In this document: positions 14,732 through 22,987 of the stretch, piece after piece
How positions within the stretch are numbered: position 1 is the stretch's first letter
Layout of the letters: every line of letters starts with the position of its first letter
Source: JACMNW01 sp963708425
GTDB taxonomy: Bacteria > Pseudomonadota > Alphaproteobacteria > Rhodobacterales > Rhodobacteraceae
Direction: 5' to 3'
DNA: 64,000 bases
Assembly: GCA_963708425.1 (NCBI GenBank)
Contig: OY970206.1
Location: forward strand, 62,001 to 126,000
Made by a program: the position numbers and the translations under genes
Notes under the pieces: model-generated
Told to the model about the DNA's origin: nothing
What the model saw: only the letters and a program-made list of their open reading frames with translations
Database searches by the model: none

Positions 14732-16531
14732 TCAAGCGCGTTCTGCGAGGGCCAGCCATTCTTCCTCTGCAGCAACGAGTTGGGCCTGGCGGTCGGCCAG
14801 AATCTCGGACGCCTTGCGGAATTTGACCGGTTCTTTGGTGAACAGGTCCGGCGATTCCATCAGGACGGAAAGCTTGCCAATTTCAGCCTCGAGACGTTCC
14901 ATTATGCCGGGCAGGTCTTCAAGGCGTTTGCGGTCGGTGAACGTAAGTGCTTCGACCCGCTTGCTGCCGGTACGGCCATCCGGACGGGCGGCGCTGGCTT
15001 TGGCGGCGGCCTCCTCCCCGGGTTTTGGGCGTTGACGCACGTAATCGGACCAGCCACCCGGATAGGCTTGCGCGCCACCTGCGCCATCAAGGGCGACGGT
15101 GGTGGTGGCGATGCGGTCGATGAAATCACGGTCGTGGCTGACCAGCAGCACTGTGCCATCATAATCGCCCAGGATGTCTTGCAGCAGATCAAGGGTTTCC
15201 ACATCCAGATCGTTGGTCGGTTCGTCCATGATCATCAGGTTGGATGGTTTGGCCATCAGCTTGGCCAGCAGCAGGCGGGCCTTTTCACCGCCCGACAAAG
15301 ACGACACCTTGGCACGCATCTGGCGTTCGTCGAAGAGGAAATCCTTGAGATAGCCAACGACGTGGCGCGGAGTGCCGCGCACCATCACCTGATCGGAAGA
15401 CCCCGACACCTGCATCAGCGGATCATTGGTCAGGTTGTCCCAAAGGCTGGCGTTCAGATCGAGGGCGGACCGGGTTTGGTCAAACACCGCAACGTCCAGA
15501 TTGGTGCCAAGCGTCACAGTCCCCGCATCGGGAGCCAGTTCACCGATCAGCATTTTCAGCAGCGTGGTTTTACCAACGCCATTGGGGCCGACAAAGGCAA
15601 CGCGGTCGCCGCGCAACACGCGCAGGTCGAAATCGGTGACGATCTTCTGATCGCCAAAGGATTTGAACAGACCTTTGGCATCAATGACGCGCTTGCCGCT
15701 GGTGGGGCCTGCCTCGATATCCAATGCGGCAGTGCCTTGACGGCGGATTTGCGCGCCGCGTTCTTCGCGCAAGGCGGCCAAGGCGCGAACCCGGCCCTGA
15801 TTGCGTTTGCGGCGGGCGGAAATGCCTTCGACGGCCCATTTGCCTTCGGCTTTGATCTTGCGATCCAGCTTGTGGCGGGCATCGTCTTCTTCGGCCCAGA
15901 TAGTATCGCGCCAATCCTCAAACCCGGTGAAACCGGCCTCGCGGCGGCGCACCTGGCCGCGGTCGATCCACAGGGTGGCACGGGTTAACGCACGCAGGAA
16001 AGCACGGTCGTGGCTGATCAGCACAAAGGCCGTGCGGGTGGACGATAGCTCTGCCTCCAGCCATTCGATGGCTTGGATATCAAGGTGGTTGGTCGGCTCG
16101 TCCAGCAGCATCAGGTCGGGCGCTTCGGCCATCAGTTTGGCAAGGGCGGCACGGCGACGTTCACCGCCCGATGCCGTGGCGACCGGCATGTCGGGTTGGA
16201 ATTTCAGCCCTTCGGCAACCATCGCCACGCGGTAGTTTTCAGATGGGTCCAGCTGGCTGGCGGCATAGTCGCCAAGGGTGGCCCATTGCGATAGATCGGG
16301 GTCTTGTTCCATATAGCCGACCGTGATGCCCGGCGGGATGATGCATTCACCGTGGTCAGGTTCTATCAGCCCGGCCATCATCTTCATCAGCGTCGATTTG
16401 CCCGATCCGTTGCGGCCAACTAGCGCCACCCGGTCGCCCGGTTGCACGACAAGATCAAGCTCGTCAAAAATGGGATTTCCGCCGAAGGTCAGGGAAATGG
16501 AGGACATCTGAAGAAGGGGTGCGCGTGCCAT
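14732..16531 (-). CDS. ABC-F family ATPase, Uup-like
   Basis: A soluble 599-residue protein with two ABC ATPase domains and no membrane segments. Walker A motifs GRNGSGKST and GPNGVGKTT, signatures SGGERRR and SGGEKAR, and Walker B motifs LMLLDEPTNHLD and LMIMDEPTNDLD are intact. The inter-domain linker is basic (residues about 220-270). The C-terminal coiled coil (KRLEDLPGIMERLEAEIGKL) with LYKDP-like 'MESPDLFTKEPVKF' is typical of Uup, which acts at the ribosome/branched DNA. I chose ATG 16531, where the conserved domain begins. No resistance function can be claimed. Confidence 0.92.
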   Translation of the reverse strand: MARAPLLQMSSISLTFGGNPIFDELDLVVQPGDRVALVGRNGSGKSTLMKMMAGLIEPDHGECIIPPGITVGYMEQDPDLSQWATLGDYAASQLDPSENYRVAMVAEGLKFQPDMPVATASGGERRRAALAKLMAEAPDLMLLDEPTNHLDIQAIEWLEAELSSTRTAFVLISHDRAFLRALTRATLWIDRGQVRRREAGFTGFEDWRDTIWAEEDDARHKLDRKIKAEGKWAVEGISARRKRNQGRVRALAALREERGAQIRRQGTAALDIEAGPTSGKRVIDAKGLFKSFGDQKIVTDFDLRVLRGDRVAFVGPNGVGKTTLLKMLIGELAPDAGTVTLGTNLDVAVFDQTRSALDLNASLWDNLTNDPLMQVSGSSDQVMVRGTPRHVVGYLKDFLFDERQMRAKVSSLSGGEKARLLLAKLMAKPSNLMIMDEPTNDLDVETLDLLQDILGDYDGTVLLVSHDRDFIDRIATTTVALDGAGGAQAYPGGWSDYVRQRPKPGEEAAAKASAARPDGRTGSKRVEALTFTDRKRLEDLPGIMERLEAEIGKLSVLMESPDLFTKEPVKFRKASEILADRQAQLVAAEEEWLALAERA

Positions 16532-16620
16532 GATCTGGCGGGAGGTATGCGGACGCAGCGGCGGCGTCAACCGGGCGTTCGGTCTTTGCGGGCCAATTGA
16601 TCGCGGATTTTCAACACGGG

Positions 16621-17175
16621 TTAGCCCCGGCGATGCGTAGCAGCGACGCGGGCCACCTGTTCATAGATGCCAGACAGCAAGTTCAGCGTGCGCGTCGCCT
16701 CTTCCAGCCTGCGGGCGAATTCCGGCACCCCGTCAATCGCCGCGATTAAAAGACGTCGCCGCAGGGTGCCATAATCGTCAGTCACGCGGCGGCCTTCTTC
16801 GGTGACTTCATAGGTGACACCCGACCGCCCGGCCCCCTTGCGGACAATCAGCTTTGCCCCGATCAGCTTGCGCAGGGAATATTGGATATTGGGCACATCA
16901 TCGCGGTTGGTCAGCCGGGCAAGATCCTTGATGGTTTTGGGCCGTTCATTCATCCGGATGATATGCAAAAGCGCGTTCTCAGGCCCCGTCGCCGCAAGAT
17001 CCGACACCGAGGCGAGACATTCCGATTGCCAGCGACCGAAGCCCTCGAACGTCCGCATAAGCGCAAATTCAAGCTCGGTCGTTTCAACCTCGGCAGCACT
17101 TTGGGCCAGATGCCAGCGGTAATCCAGCGCGGCCCCTCTGGCAGTTGCTTGAAGTTCAAAGGTTTTTTTCGGCAT
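16621..17175 (-). CDS. MarR-like winged-helix transcriptional regulator
   Basis: A 184-residue regulator. After an N-terminal helix rich in acidic residues, a winged helix spans about residues 60-135 (ENALLHIIRMNERPKTIKDLARLTNRDDVPNIQYSLRKL as overlapping helices, then KGAGRSGVTYEVTEEGRRV as the wing), followed by a dimerisation helix. It is divergent from the flavin monooxygenase/reductase pair across 116 bp and is the obvious candidate regulator of that pair. GGGAGAA precedes the ATG. The ligand is unknown. Confidence 0.82.
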   Translation of the reverse strand: MPKKTFELQATARGAALDYRWHLAQSAAEVETTELEFALMRTFEGFGRWQSECLASVSDLAATGPENALLHIIRMNERPKTIKDLARLTNRDDVPNIQYSLRKLIGAKLIVRKGAGRSGVTYEVTEEGRRVTDDYGTLRRRLLIAAIDGVPEFARRLEEATRTLNLLSGIYEQVARVAATHRRG

Positions 17176-17291
17176 CCCGCATTCTCCCGTCCATTACAAA
17201 GACTGTCGCGCCAAAACCGTTGACGCAAGCGTAATTTACGATAGACTTTCAAACATAAAATAAGACTAAATCTCGAACAGGGAATATAGCA

Positions 17292-18386
17292 ATGACGCAG
17301 AACCCAATGCTGTTGGGCGACCGGTTTCGCCTTGGCACTTTTTCGACCAACTGCTCGTCGGGCATGACCCCGACGCAAGCGCCTGAACGCTGGGTCAACA
17401 GTTGGGACAACAACCTTGCGCTGGCAAAGCTGCTGGATGCAGCGGGGATCGACTTCATGCTGCCGATCGCGCGCTGGATCGGCTATGGCGGCCCGACGGA
17501 TTTTCACGGCTCGGTGTTGGAAACGATGACTTGGGCGGCGGCACTGCTGGCCTCGACCAAGAACATTGCTGTCTTTGCCACCCTGCACACCAGCGCCAAT
17601 CATCCAGTGGTTTCGGCCAAGCAACTGGCAACGATTGATCAGATCAGCCATGGCCGGGCCGGGTTGAACATCGTCGCAGGATGGAACAAGCCGGAGTATC
17701 AGGCACTGGGCCTGACGCTGCCCGACGATCATGAAAGCCGCTATGGCTATGCGCAGGAATGGTATGATCTGGTCCGCAAAATCTGGGCGTCGGATACGCA
17801 TTTCGATTGGGATGGAAAGTATTTCAAGGGCATTCGCGGCTTGAAAGGCGATCCTGCTCCGGTTCGTGGATCGATCCCGATCATCAATGCGGCAGGAAGT
17901 CCGCAGGGGCGCGAGTTTGCCACCGACAACGCCGATTATCTGTTCACCCCGGCGATTGATCTGTCGCGGTCGAAAGAGGAAATCAAAGAGCTGAAAACGC
18001 AGGCCGCTACCAAGCGTCGCAAGGTTGGCGTGCTGACGTTCAGTCACGTCGTCTGTCGCCCGACGGAGGCCGAGGCGCGCGATTACGTTCGCTATATCGT
18101 CGATGAAAACGCCGATTGGGTTGCAACCGACAACCTGATCCGGCTGCAACTGGCGCATGCGCTGTCATTCCCGCATGATTTGCTGCAGCAAATCCGGCAC
18201 ACGATGGCACTAGGGCACGGCGGCTTTCCCCTGATCGGCACCCCGGATCAGGTGGCGGCGGGCATCATCAGCCTGCATGAGACGGGCTTTGCGGGCACGA
18301 CGTTGTCTTTTGTGGACTACCTCAAGGAGTTTCCCTATTTCGCCGAAGAAGTGTTGCCGCGCCTTGCCCGTGCGGGCATCCGCTAA
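17292..18386 (+). CDS. LLM class flavin-dependent monooxygenase
   Basis: A 364-residue bacterial-luciferase-like TIM-barrel enzyme that uses reduced FMN and oxygen. The family blocks are visible: LDAAGIDFMLPIARW, FATLHTSANHPVVSAKQL, ATIDQISHGRAGLNIVAGW and YAQEWYDLVRKIW, and the C-terminal GTPDQVAAGI. It is closest in style to the dimethylsulfone/alkanesulfonate and RutA-type monooxygenases, but the substrate cannot be read. It is followed 12 bp later by a flavin reductase gene, giving a complete two-component monooxygenase, and is divergent from a MarR-like regulator. AGGGAA precedes the ATG. Confidence 0.9.
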   Translation: MTQNPMLLGDRFRLGTFSTNCSSGMTPTQAPERWVNSWDNNLALAKLLDAAGIDFMLPIARWIGYGGPTDFHGSVLETMTWAAALLASTKNIAVFATLHTSANHPVVSAKQLATIDQISHGRAGLNIVAGWNKPEYQALGLTLPDDHESRYGYAQEWYDLVRKIWASDTHFDWDGKYFKGIRGLKGDPAPVRGSIPIINAAGSPQGREFATDNADYLFTPAIDLSRSKEEIKELKTQAATKRRKVGVLTFSHVVCRPTEAEARDYVRYIVDENADWVATDNLIRLQLAHALSFPHDLLQQIRHTMALGHGGFPLIGTPDQVAAGIISLHETGFAGTTLSFVDYLKEFPYFAEEVLPRLARAGIR

Positions 18387-18398
18387 GGCGCGCGCCGC

Positions 18399-18890
18399 AT
18401 GACTGAGCCCCCTGCCAAAGAGTTTCGCGACGCGATGCGGGCGTTCGTTGGCAACGTCAGCGTGTTGACTGTGGGCGTGGGCGAGGCTGCCTCGGGGCTT
18501 GTCGTTACCTCGGCGATCTCTCTTTCAGCCGATCCGCCGCTGCTGTTGGCGTGTGTGAACCGAACCTCGTCCAGCTATCCGTTGCTGGTAGAACATCGCT
18601 GCTTTGGCTGGTCATCACTGGGGGCCGCCCATACCGGAGTGGCAGAGCGGTTTTCGGGCTTCGGCGGCATCAAGGGTGCGGCGCGCTATGTAGGCGCGGA
18701 ATGGGACACCGCAGTCACCGGCGCGCGGTTGCTGAAAGGTGCACCTGCTGCATTTGATTGCACGGTAGAGGAAATGATCGACCGCGCCAGCCATACGATC
18801 CTGATCGGGCGGGTGCAGGCGATCCGCACCACAGCGGGAACAGGCGCACTGATCTACTGGCAAGGCGGCTATCGCGGCTTGGCGGATTAA
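18399..18890 (+). CDS. Flavin reductase family protein
   Basis: A 163-residue NAD(P)H:FMN oxidoreductase of the flavin_Reduct family (split barrel), supplying reduced flavin to the monooxygenase encoded just upstream. The segments FRDAMRAFVGNVSVLTVG, GLVVTSAISLSADPPLLLACVN and the late DRASHTILIGRVQAI with a final YWQGGYRGL are the family signature. The HTILIGRV stretch holds the conserved His. The ribosome site is weak, suggesting coupling to the preceding gene. Confidence 0.9.
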   Translation: MTEPPAKEFRDAMRAFVGNVSVLTVGVGEAASGLVVTSAISLSADPPLLLACVNRTSSSYPLLVEHRCFGWSSLGAAHTGVAERFSGFGGIKGAARYVGAEWDTAVTGARLLKGAPAAFDCTVEEMIDRASHTILIGRVQAIRTTAGTGALIYWQGGYRGLAD

Positions 18891-18895
18891 GCGCC

Positions 18896-19648
18896 CTACC
18901 CCGCCAACCCCCGCAGCAGACGCGCACGGGCGGGCGGGATGGCGCGGATTTCAAGGCCGGTGAAGACGTGCAGCGTGTTCAGATCGGTATCGAGGACGGC
19001 GTGATCTGACACCCAGCCACCCATCATCAGGTAGGTGCGCAGCAACGGCGGCATGCCGATCAGCGCACGTTTGGCGTCGGGGCGGGACAGGCGCAGGGCG
19101 CGGGCAAAGCGGAACACGCGCGGGGCTTTGACGCGGGGCAGCCAGCGCTTTGGGGCAAGATGCGCGTCTTTCAGCAGGGCCAAAGCGTCATGGTGTTTGG
19201 CAGCATCAGCACCATCGAACGACGAGCAGCCAAACAGCAACTCCACCCCGCTATCATCGACATAGCGCGTCATCGCACCCCAAGCGACACGCAGGATATC
19301 GGGATCGGGCCAGTTCGGGTGGATGCAGAACCGGCCCATTTCGACCATCGGGCCCATGAAGGCAGACAGGGCGGCAAGATCATAATACTGGGCGGAATAG
19401 CTGTTGGCGATATCGGCTCCGCCTTTCAGCGGCAGCAGGCGGAAGCAACAGACTAGAGTGCTGGATCTGGTATCTTCGACCAATACGTGATGGCAACGAG
19501 CATCAAAGGCGTCAGCATCACGAGTGGCGGCAGCAGTAAGGCCGCGACCCGACACAAAGCACAGATGGCGCAGGGTTTGTGCGTTTTCGATGTCTTGCGG
19601 TGTGTCGGCCATGCGTGCGGTATAGCGACCTTTGCGAAGTGGCAGCAT
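18896..19648 (-). CDS. olsB: L-ornithine N-alpha-acyltransferase OlsB
   Basis: A 250-residue acyltransferase that transfers a 3-hydroxyacyl chain from acyl carrier protein to ornithine, the first step of ornithine-lipid synthesis. The sequence follows the OlsB pattern: AQTLRHLCF near the N terminus, DAFDARCHHVLVED, SAQYYDLAALSAF, MVEMGRFCIHPNW and ELLFGCSSFDGAD, then PPLLRTYLMMGGWVSDHAVLD. It has the GNAT-like fold. Ornithine lipids are common in this order under phosphate limitation. No olsA homologue is adjacent; a distinct acyltransferase lies at 35.9 kb. Confidence 0.88.
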   Translation of the reverse strand: MLPLRKGRYTARMADTPQDIENAQTLRHLCFVSGRGLTAAATRDADAFDARCHHVLVEDTRSSTLVCCFRLLPLKGGADIANSYSAQYYDLAALSAFMGPMVEMGRFCIHPNWPDPDILRVAWGAMTRYVDDSGVELLFGCSSFDGADAAKHHDALALLKDAHLAPKRWLPRVKAPRVFRFARALRLSRPDAKRALIGMPPLLRTYLMMGGWVSDHAVLDTDLNTLHVFTGLEIRAIPPARARLLRGLAG

Positions 19649-19759
19649 AGGGCCCCTCAGATGCCTTGGCGAAAGCGGCGTGCCGCCCTAGATATGCTAA
19701 GACAATAGCAAATGCGCAAGCCGTGACGGCATTGCAAAACAGATGCACAGGAGAGCGGC

Positions 19760-20152
19760 ATGGAAAAGGTGATCAAATCTGACAGCGAGTGGCGGGCGCA
19801 ACTGTCCGACCTCGCCTATAAGGTGACGCGCAAGCACGGAACCGAACGTGCTGGCAGCAATGAGGATTTCCCCAAAGAGCCGGGCATTTATCATTGCGTC
19901 TGCTGTGGTGCGCCATTGTTTGATCAGGCAACAAAGTTTGAAAGCGGCACTGGCTGGCCCAGCTTTTACGCCCCGCTTTCGGCGGAAATGGTGGGTGAAA
20001 CGGTGGATCGCAGCTTTTTCATGAAGCGCACAGAGGTGCATTGCAACAAATGCGAAGCGCATCTGGGCCATGTGTTCCCCGATGGTCCGGCACCGACGGG
20101 GTTGCGCTATTGCATGAACGGCGTGGCGTTGACGTTCGAGCCGAAGGCTTAA
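19760..20152 (+). CDS. msrB: Peptide-methionine (R)-S-oxide reductase
   Basis: A 130-residue MsrB repairing methionine-R-sulfoxide in proteins. Two zinc CxxC pairs (Cys46/Cys49 and Cys95/Cys98) and the catalytic Cys118 in RYCMNG are present, along with GTGWPSFY and HLGHVFPDGP. The family normally has RYCINS or RFCVNS; the RYCMNG variant keeps the key Cys and Asn. No signal peptide, so the cytoplasmic form. It is divergent from olsB and converges with bamE. Confidence 0.95.
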   Translation: MEKVIKSDSEWRAQLSDLAYKVTRKHGTERAGSNEDFPKEPGIYHCVCCGAPLFDQATKFESGTGWPSFYAPLSAEMVGETVDRSFFMKRTEVHCNKCEAHLGHVFPDGPAPTGLRYCMNGVALTFEPKA

Positions 20153-20161
20153 GATAGGGCT

Positions 20162-20180
20162 GCCGGGCACCCTGCCCGGC
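20162..20180. terminator. Hairpin between convergent msrB and bamE
   Basis: GCCGGGC (20162-20168) pairs with GCCCGGC (20174-20180) around a five-base loop, 10 bp after the msrB stop and 6 bp before the bamE stop. T-runs are short on both sides, so it is a weak bidirectional terminator at best. Confidence 0.55.
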
Positions 20181-20185
20181 TTCAG

Positions 20186-20668
20186 TTATTGAATTGCGTC
20201 GCCACCGCGGAAGTTGCCCAAGCTGCCGAGCAATTGGCGCAAGAAACTGATGTCCTTGATGTTGCTTTCGGTCACTCGGCGCGACAGGGCGACGACTTTG
20301 CCATCCTCCAGCCCGAACCGCTCGACGTTTTCGACAAACCCGTCTTCAGCAAAGGTGATGGCAACGACCTGACGGTCGATTTCCCTTGGCGGACGGGCAC
20401 CGCTGTGTTTCCAGCGGCTTTGGACGTAGTACCAACCATCATCATTCAACAACGCCGCCGCCGAGGGCCGACCGATCAGCGGTGCCAAGGTTTCGCGGGT
20501 GTCTTTGCCCACCTCAATCTGCGCAAGCTCATCTTCATTCGGAACATAGCCATGATTGCGAAAAACGGGCGAGCAAGCGGCGATGATTGCGATCATCAGG
20601 CCCATCATCACCATTCGCAGCCCTTGGGCGCCAAAACTACCCGCGCCGCCCATGCCTTTGCTACCCAT
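20186..20668 (-). CDS. bamE: Outer membrane assembly lipoprotein BamE
   Basis: A SmpA/OmlA-family lipoprotein of up to 160 residues, part of the BAM complex that inserts outer-membrane barrels. A hydrophobic stretch MVMMGLMIAIIAAC ends in a lipobox with Cys32; the SmpA core follows (NEDELAQIEVGKDTRETLAPLIGRP, then WYYVQSRWKHSG and VVAITFAEDGFVENVERFGL). The 18 residues before the hydrophobic run are glycine-rich and unusual for a lipoprotein signal, so translation may begin at the internal Met19-Met22 cluster. It is divergent from the DUF177 gene. Confidence 0.88.
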   Translation of the reverse strand: MGSKGMGGAGSFGAQGLRMVMMGLMIAIIAACSPVFRNHGYVPNEDELAQIEVGKDTRETLAPLIGRPSAAALLNDDGWYYVQSRWKHSGARPPREIDRQVVAITFAEDGFVENVERFGLEDGKVVALSRRVTESNIKDISFLRQLLGSLGNFRGGDAIQ

Positions 20669-20898
20669 GAAACCCTCTTGCCCAAATCGCCTGTGGTCTT
20701 TGGCGCTTGGCCCCGTTTGCTTGCGTTAGCGCCCGAAGAGACGTATCGCGAGGTAGAACGAACAAAGCCTGCCTGACCGTTGCTACCCGCTTACAGAAGG
20801 ACAGGCTATGTTTCAAGAAAGGAACGCGGCGGCGGCATTTTCGGGGGGTGCTTTGGCCCACGAATGCGCCATCGCGGCAAACTGAGGGATATCCGATC

Positions 20899-21474
20899 AT
20901 GGCCGAACAATCCGCCCCGCCAAGTGAACCTGCACTAAGCCTGCCGTTCCGCGTGACCGCATTGTCACCCCGCAAACCAACGCGGTTTGATCTGGTGGCA
21001 AGCCCCGAGCAATGCCGCGCCTTGGCGCAGGAACTGGCGTTGAGCAAGGTGGAAAGCCTGACCTTCAAAGGCGAGATACGACCGATGGGCAAGCATGATT
21101 TCGCCATTGTAGCCGACCTTGTGGCACGCATCGTACAGCCGTGTTCGATCACCTTGAAACCAGTGAAAACGGCAATTTCCGAACCGGTGCGGCGGACCTA
21201 TCTGGCGGATTTCGTGGTGCCGGAAGGTGACGAAGTTGAAATGACGGGCGATGAAACGGTCGAGCCGCTGCCAGACGTGATTGACGCAGGCTTTGTGGCC
21301 ACCGAGGCGCTGGTGCTGGCGATCCCGCTTTATCCGCGCGCGCCGGGCGCGGAACTGGGCGATGCGGCGTTTGCCGAACCGGGCGTGGCCCCATTGCAGG
21401 ATGGCGATCTGAAACCATTTGCCGGACTTGCGGCGTTAAAAGCCCGGCTTGATGAGCAAAAAGATGGTGAGTAA
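20899..21474 (+). CDS. YceD/DUF177 family protein
   Basis: A 191-residue member of the DUF177 (YceD, 23S rRNA accumulation) family. Family features are the FRVTALSPRKPTRFDLVASPEQ entry as two segments, KGEIRPMGKHDFAIVADLVARIVQPCSITL with its conserved Cys, and VRRTYLADFVV. These proteins help large-subunit rRNA accumulation and are almost always next to rpmF, as here. I chose ATG 20899, preceded by GAGGGAT; the longer open frame from 20707 is not supported. Confidence 0.9.
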   Translation: MAEQSAPPSEPALSLPFRVTALSPRKPTRFDLVASPEQCRALAQELALSKVESLTFKGEIRPMGKHDFAIVADLVARIVQPCSITLKPVKTAISEPVRRTYLADFVVPEGDEVEMTGDETVEPLPDVIDAGFVATEALVLAIPLYPRAPGAELGDAAFAEPGVAPLQDGDLKPFAGLAALKARLDEQKDGE

Positions 21475-21513
21475 GCCCGTCACCCTGTCCCTGCTGACAC
21501 GTCAGAAAAGGGC

Positions 21514-21541
21514 TTGCGCGTAGCGAGAATACAAGTATGTT
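21514..21541 (+). promoter_or_regulatory. Predicted sigma-70 promoter of the rpmF-plsX-fabH unit
   Basis: TTGCGC (21514-21519), 16-base spacer, TATGTT (21536-21541). It sits about 105 bp before rpmF, after the DUF177 stop. Confidence 0.5.
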
Positions 21542-21646
21542 CCGCGCCTCATTGAAAGCGTGGTTGTGCGCTGTGAACCGAATCTGGGTCATGGCAAAAT
21601 ACGCGAATAAAATCAGGGGCATGTCCCCGCTACCCGAGGTTGAGAC

Positions 21647-21853
21647 ATGGCTGTTCCACAGAACAAAGTGACCAAATCAAAGCGCAACATGCGCCGCGCA
21701 CATGATGCATTGGTTGCCGGTAACCCCACCGATTGCCCAAATTGCGGCGAGCTGAAGCGCCCGCACCATGTCTGTGGTGCTTGCGGCCATTATGATGCGC
21801 GCGAAGTCGTCGCCGTGTCTAAAGAAGTCGATCTGGACGAGGACGCGGCGTAA
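21647..21853 (+). CDS. rpmF: 50S ribosomal protein L32
   Basis: A 68-residue L32, ending in a zinc-ribbon-like pattern: MAVPQNKVTKSKRNMRRAHD, then CPNCGELKRPHHVCGACGHYD with four Cys arranged C-X2-C...C-X2-C. The retained Cys set makes this the zinc-binding paralogue type. It follows the rRNA-accumulation protein gene and precedes plsX, the usual order in proteobacteria. Confidence 0.97.
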   Translation: MAVPQNKVTKSKRNMRRAHDALVAGNPTDCPNCGELKRPHHVCGACGHYDAREVVAVSKEVDLDEDAA

Positions 21854-21877
21854 GCCGCCCCTTCCAGCGCGCCCGCG

Positions 21878-22987
21878 ATGCCACAGGCACCTGATACGCT
21901 GGCGGCTGCGGGACGTGCTCGCATCGTTATTTCTGTTGACGCCATGGGTGGCGACAGAGGGCCGGCAGCAGTTGTTGCCGGTCTTGTTGATTCAGCCTCC
22001 AAAATTCCCGACGTGTCGTTCGTCTTGCATGGCGACGAGGCCGAACTGAAGCAGTTGATCGGGCGGCACCAGGTGCTGAACGGGCGCTGCATCATTCGGC
22101 ATGCGCCGCGCGTTGTGACGATGCAGGATAAGCCCAGCCAAGTGATGCGGAATGGCGCGGGCACATCGATGTGGTCTTGCATTGATAGCGTGAAAGACGG
22201 TGAGGCGACGGTGGCCGTGTCTTGCGGCAACACCGGCGCGCTGATGGCTCTGTCGATGATTAAGCTGCGCAAACTGCCGGGGGTGAACCGACCTGCGATT
22301 GCGTGTTTGTGGCCATCGCGCAACCCCGGCGGCTTCAATGTGATGCTGGACGTCGGCGCGGACATCAAGGCCGATGCCGAGGATCTACTGCAATACGCCA
22401 TCATGGGGGCGTCTTATGCCCGCAACGGTCTGCGGCTTGAACGCCCGCGGATCGGGTTGTTGAACGTGGGAACTGAAGAACACAAAGGCAGGGCCGAGCT
22501 GAAATTGGCGCACGACCTGATTTCGGCGGCGGCGGATGGGGGCGGTTTTGAGTATATCGGCTTTGTCGAAGGCGGTGATCTGCCAAGCGATCGCTGTGAT
22601 GTGATCGTGACCGACGGCTTTACTGGCAACATTGCGATCAAAACCGGCGAAGGCACCGCCAAGCTGATTTCGGATTTCCTGAAAGAAGCGTTCAACGCGA
22701 CGTTCTTGTCGAAGATTGCCGCATTGCTGGCGCTAACCTCTTTGAAACGCTTGCAAAAGCGGATTGATCCGCGGCGCGTGAATGGTGGCGTGTTTTTGGG
22801 GTTGAACGGTACAGTGGTGAAATCACACGGGTCGGCGGATGCGACGGGGGTTGCGGCGGCGATCAAGCTGGCGTTTCAATTGGCACAAGCCGGGTTTCAA
22901 GAACGGCTTGCGGCGCGGGTTGCATCGGCGGGCCGCGCGGGGCAGGATGTTGCCGCAGCGGGCATGAACAACGGTAAAGAAGAATGA
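21878..22987 (+). CDS. plsX: Phosphate acyltransferase PlsX
   Basis: A 369-residue acyl-ACP:phosphate acyltransferase, the first step of the PlsX/PlsY route to phosphatidic acid. Conserved blocks include VISVDAMGGDRGPAAVV, SCGNTGALMALS, NVMLDVGAD, GLLNVGTEEHKG and VIVTDGFTGNIAIKTGEGTAK, and the C-terminal GVFLGLNGTVVKSHGSAD. The first 15 residues before VISVDAMGGD are longer than usual, and a start slightly downstream is possible. Its stop overlaps the fabH start by 4 bp. Confidence 0.96.
   Translation: MPQAPDTLAAAGRARIVISVDAMGGDRGPAAVVAGLVDSASKIPDVSFVLHGDEAELKQLIGRHQVLNGRCIIRHAPRVVTMQDKPSQVMRNGAGTSMWSCIDSVKDGEATVAVSCGNTGALMALSMIKLRKLPGVNRPAIACLWPSRNPGGFNVMLDVGADIKADAEDLLQYAIMGASYARNGLRLERPRIGLLNVGTEEHKGRAELKLAHDLISAAADGGGFEYIGFVEGGDLPSDRCDVIVTDGFTGNIAIKTGEGTAKLISDFLKEAFNATFLSKIAALLALTSLKRLQKRIDPRRVNGGVFLGLNGTVVKSHGSADATGVAAAIKLAFQLAQAGFQERLAARVASAGRAGQDVAAAGMNNGKEE

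Noticed and set aside
14780..15988. Long open frame (402 codons) on the plus strand inside the ABC-F gene
   Set aside because: It lies entirely antisense to a gene with intact ATPase motifs; GC-rich third positions keep the opposite strand open, and the translation shows no family features.
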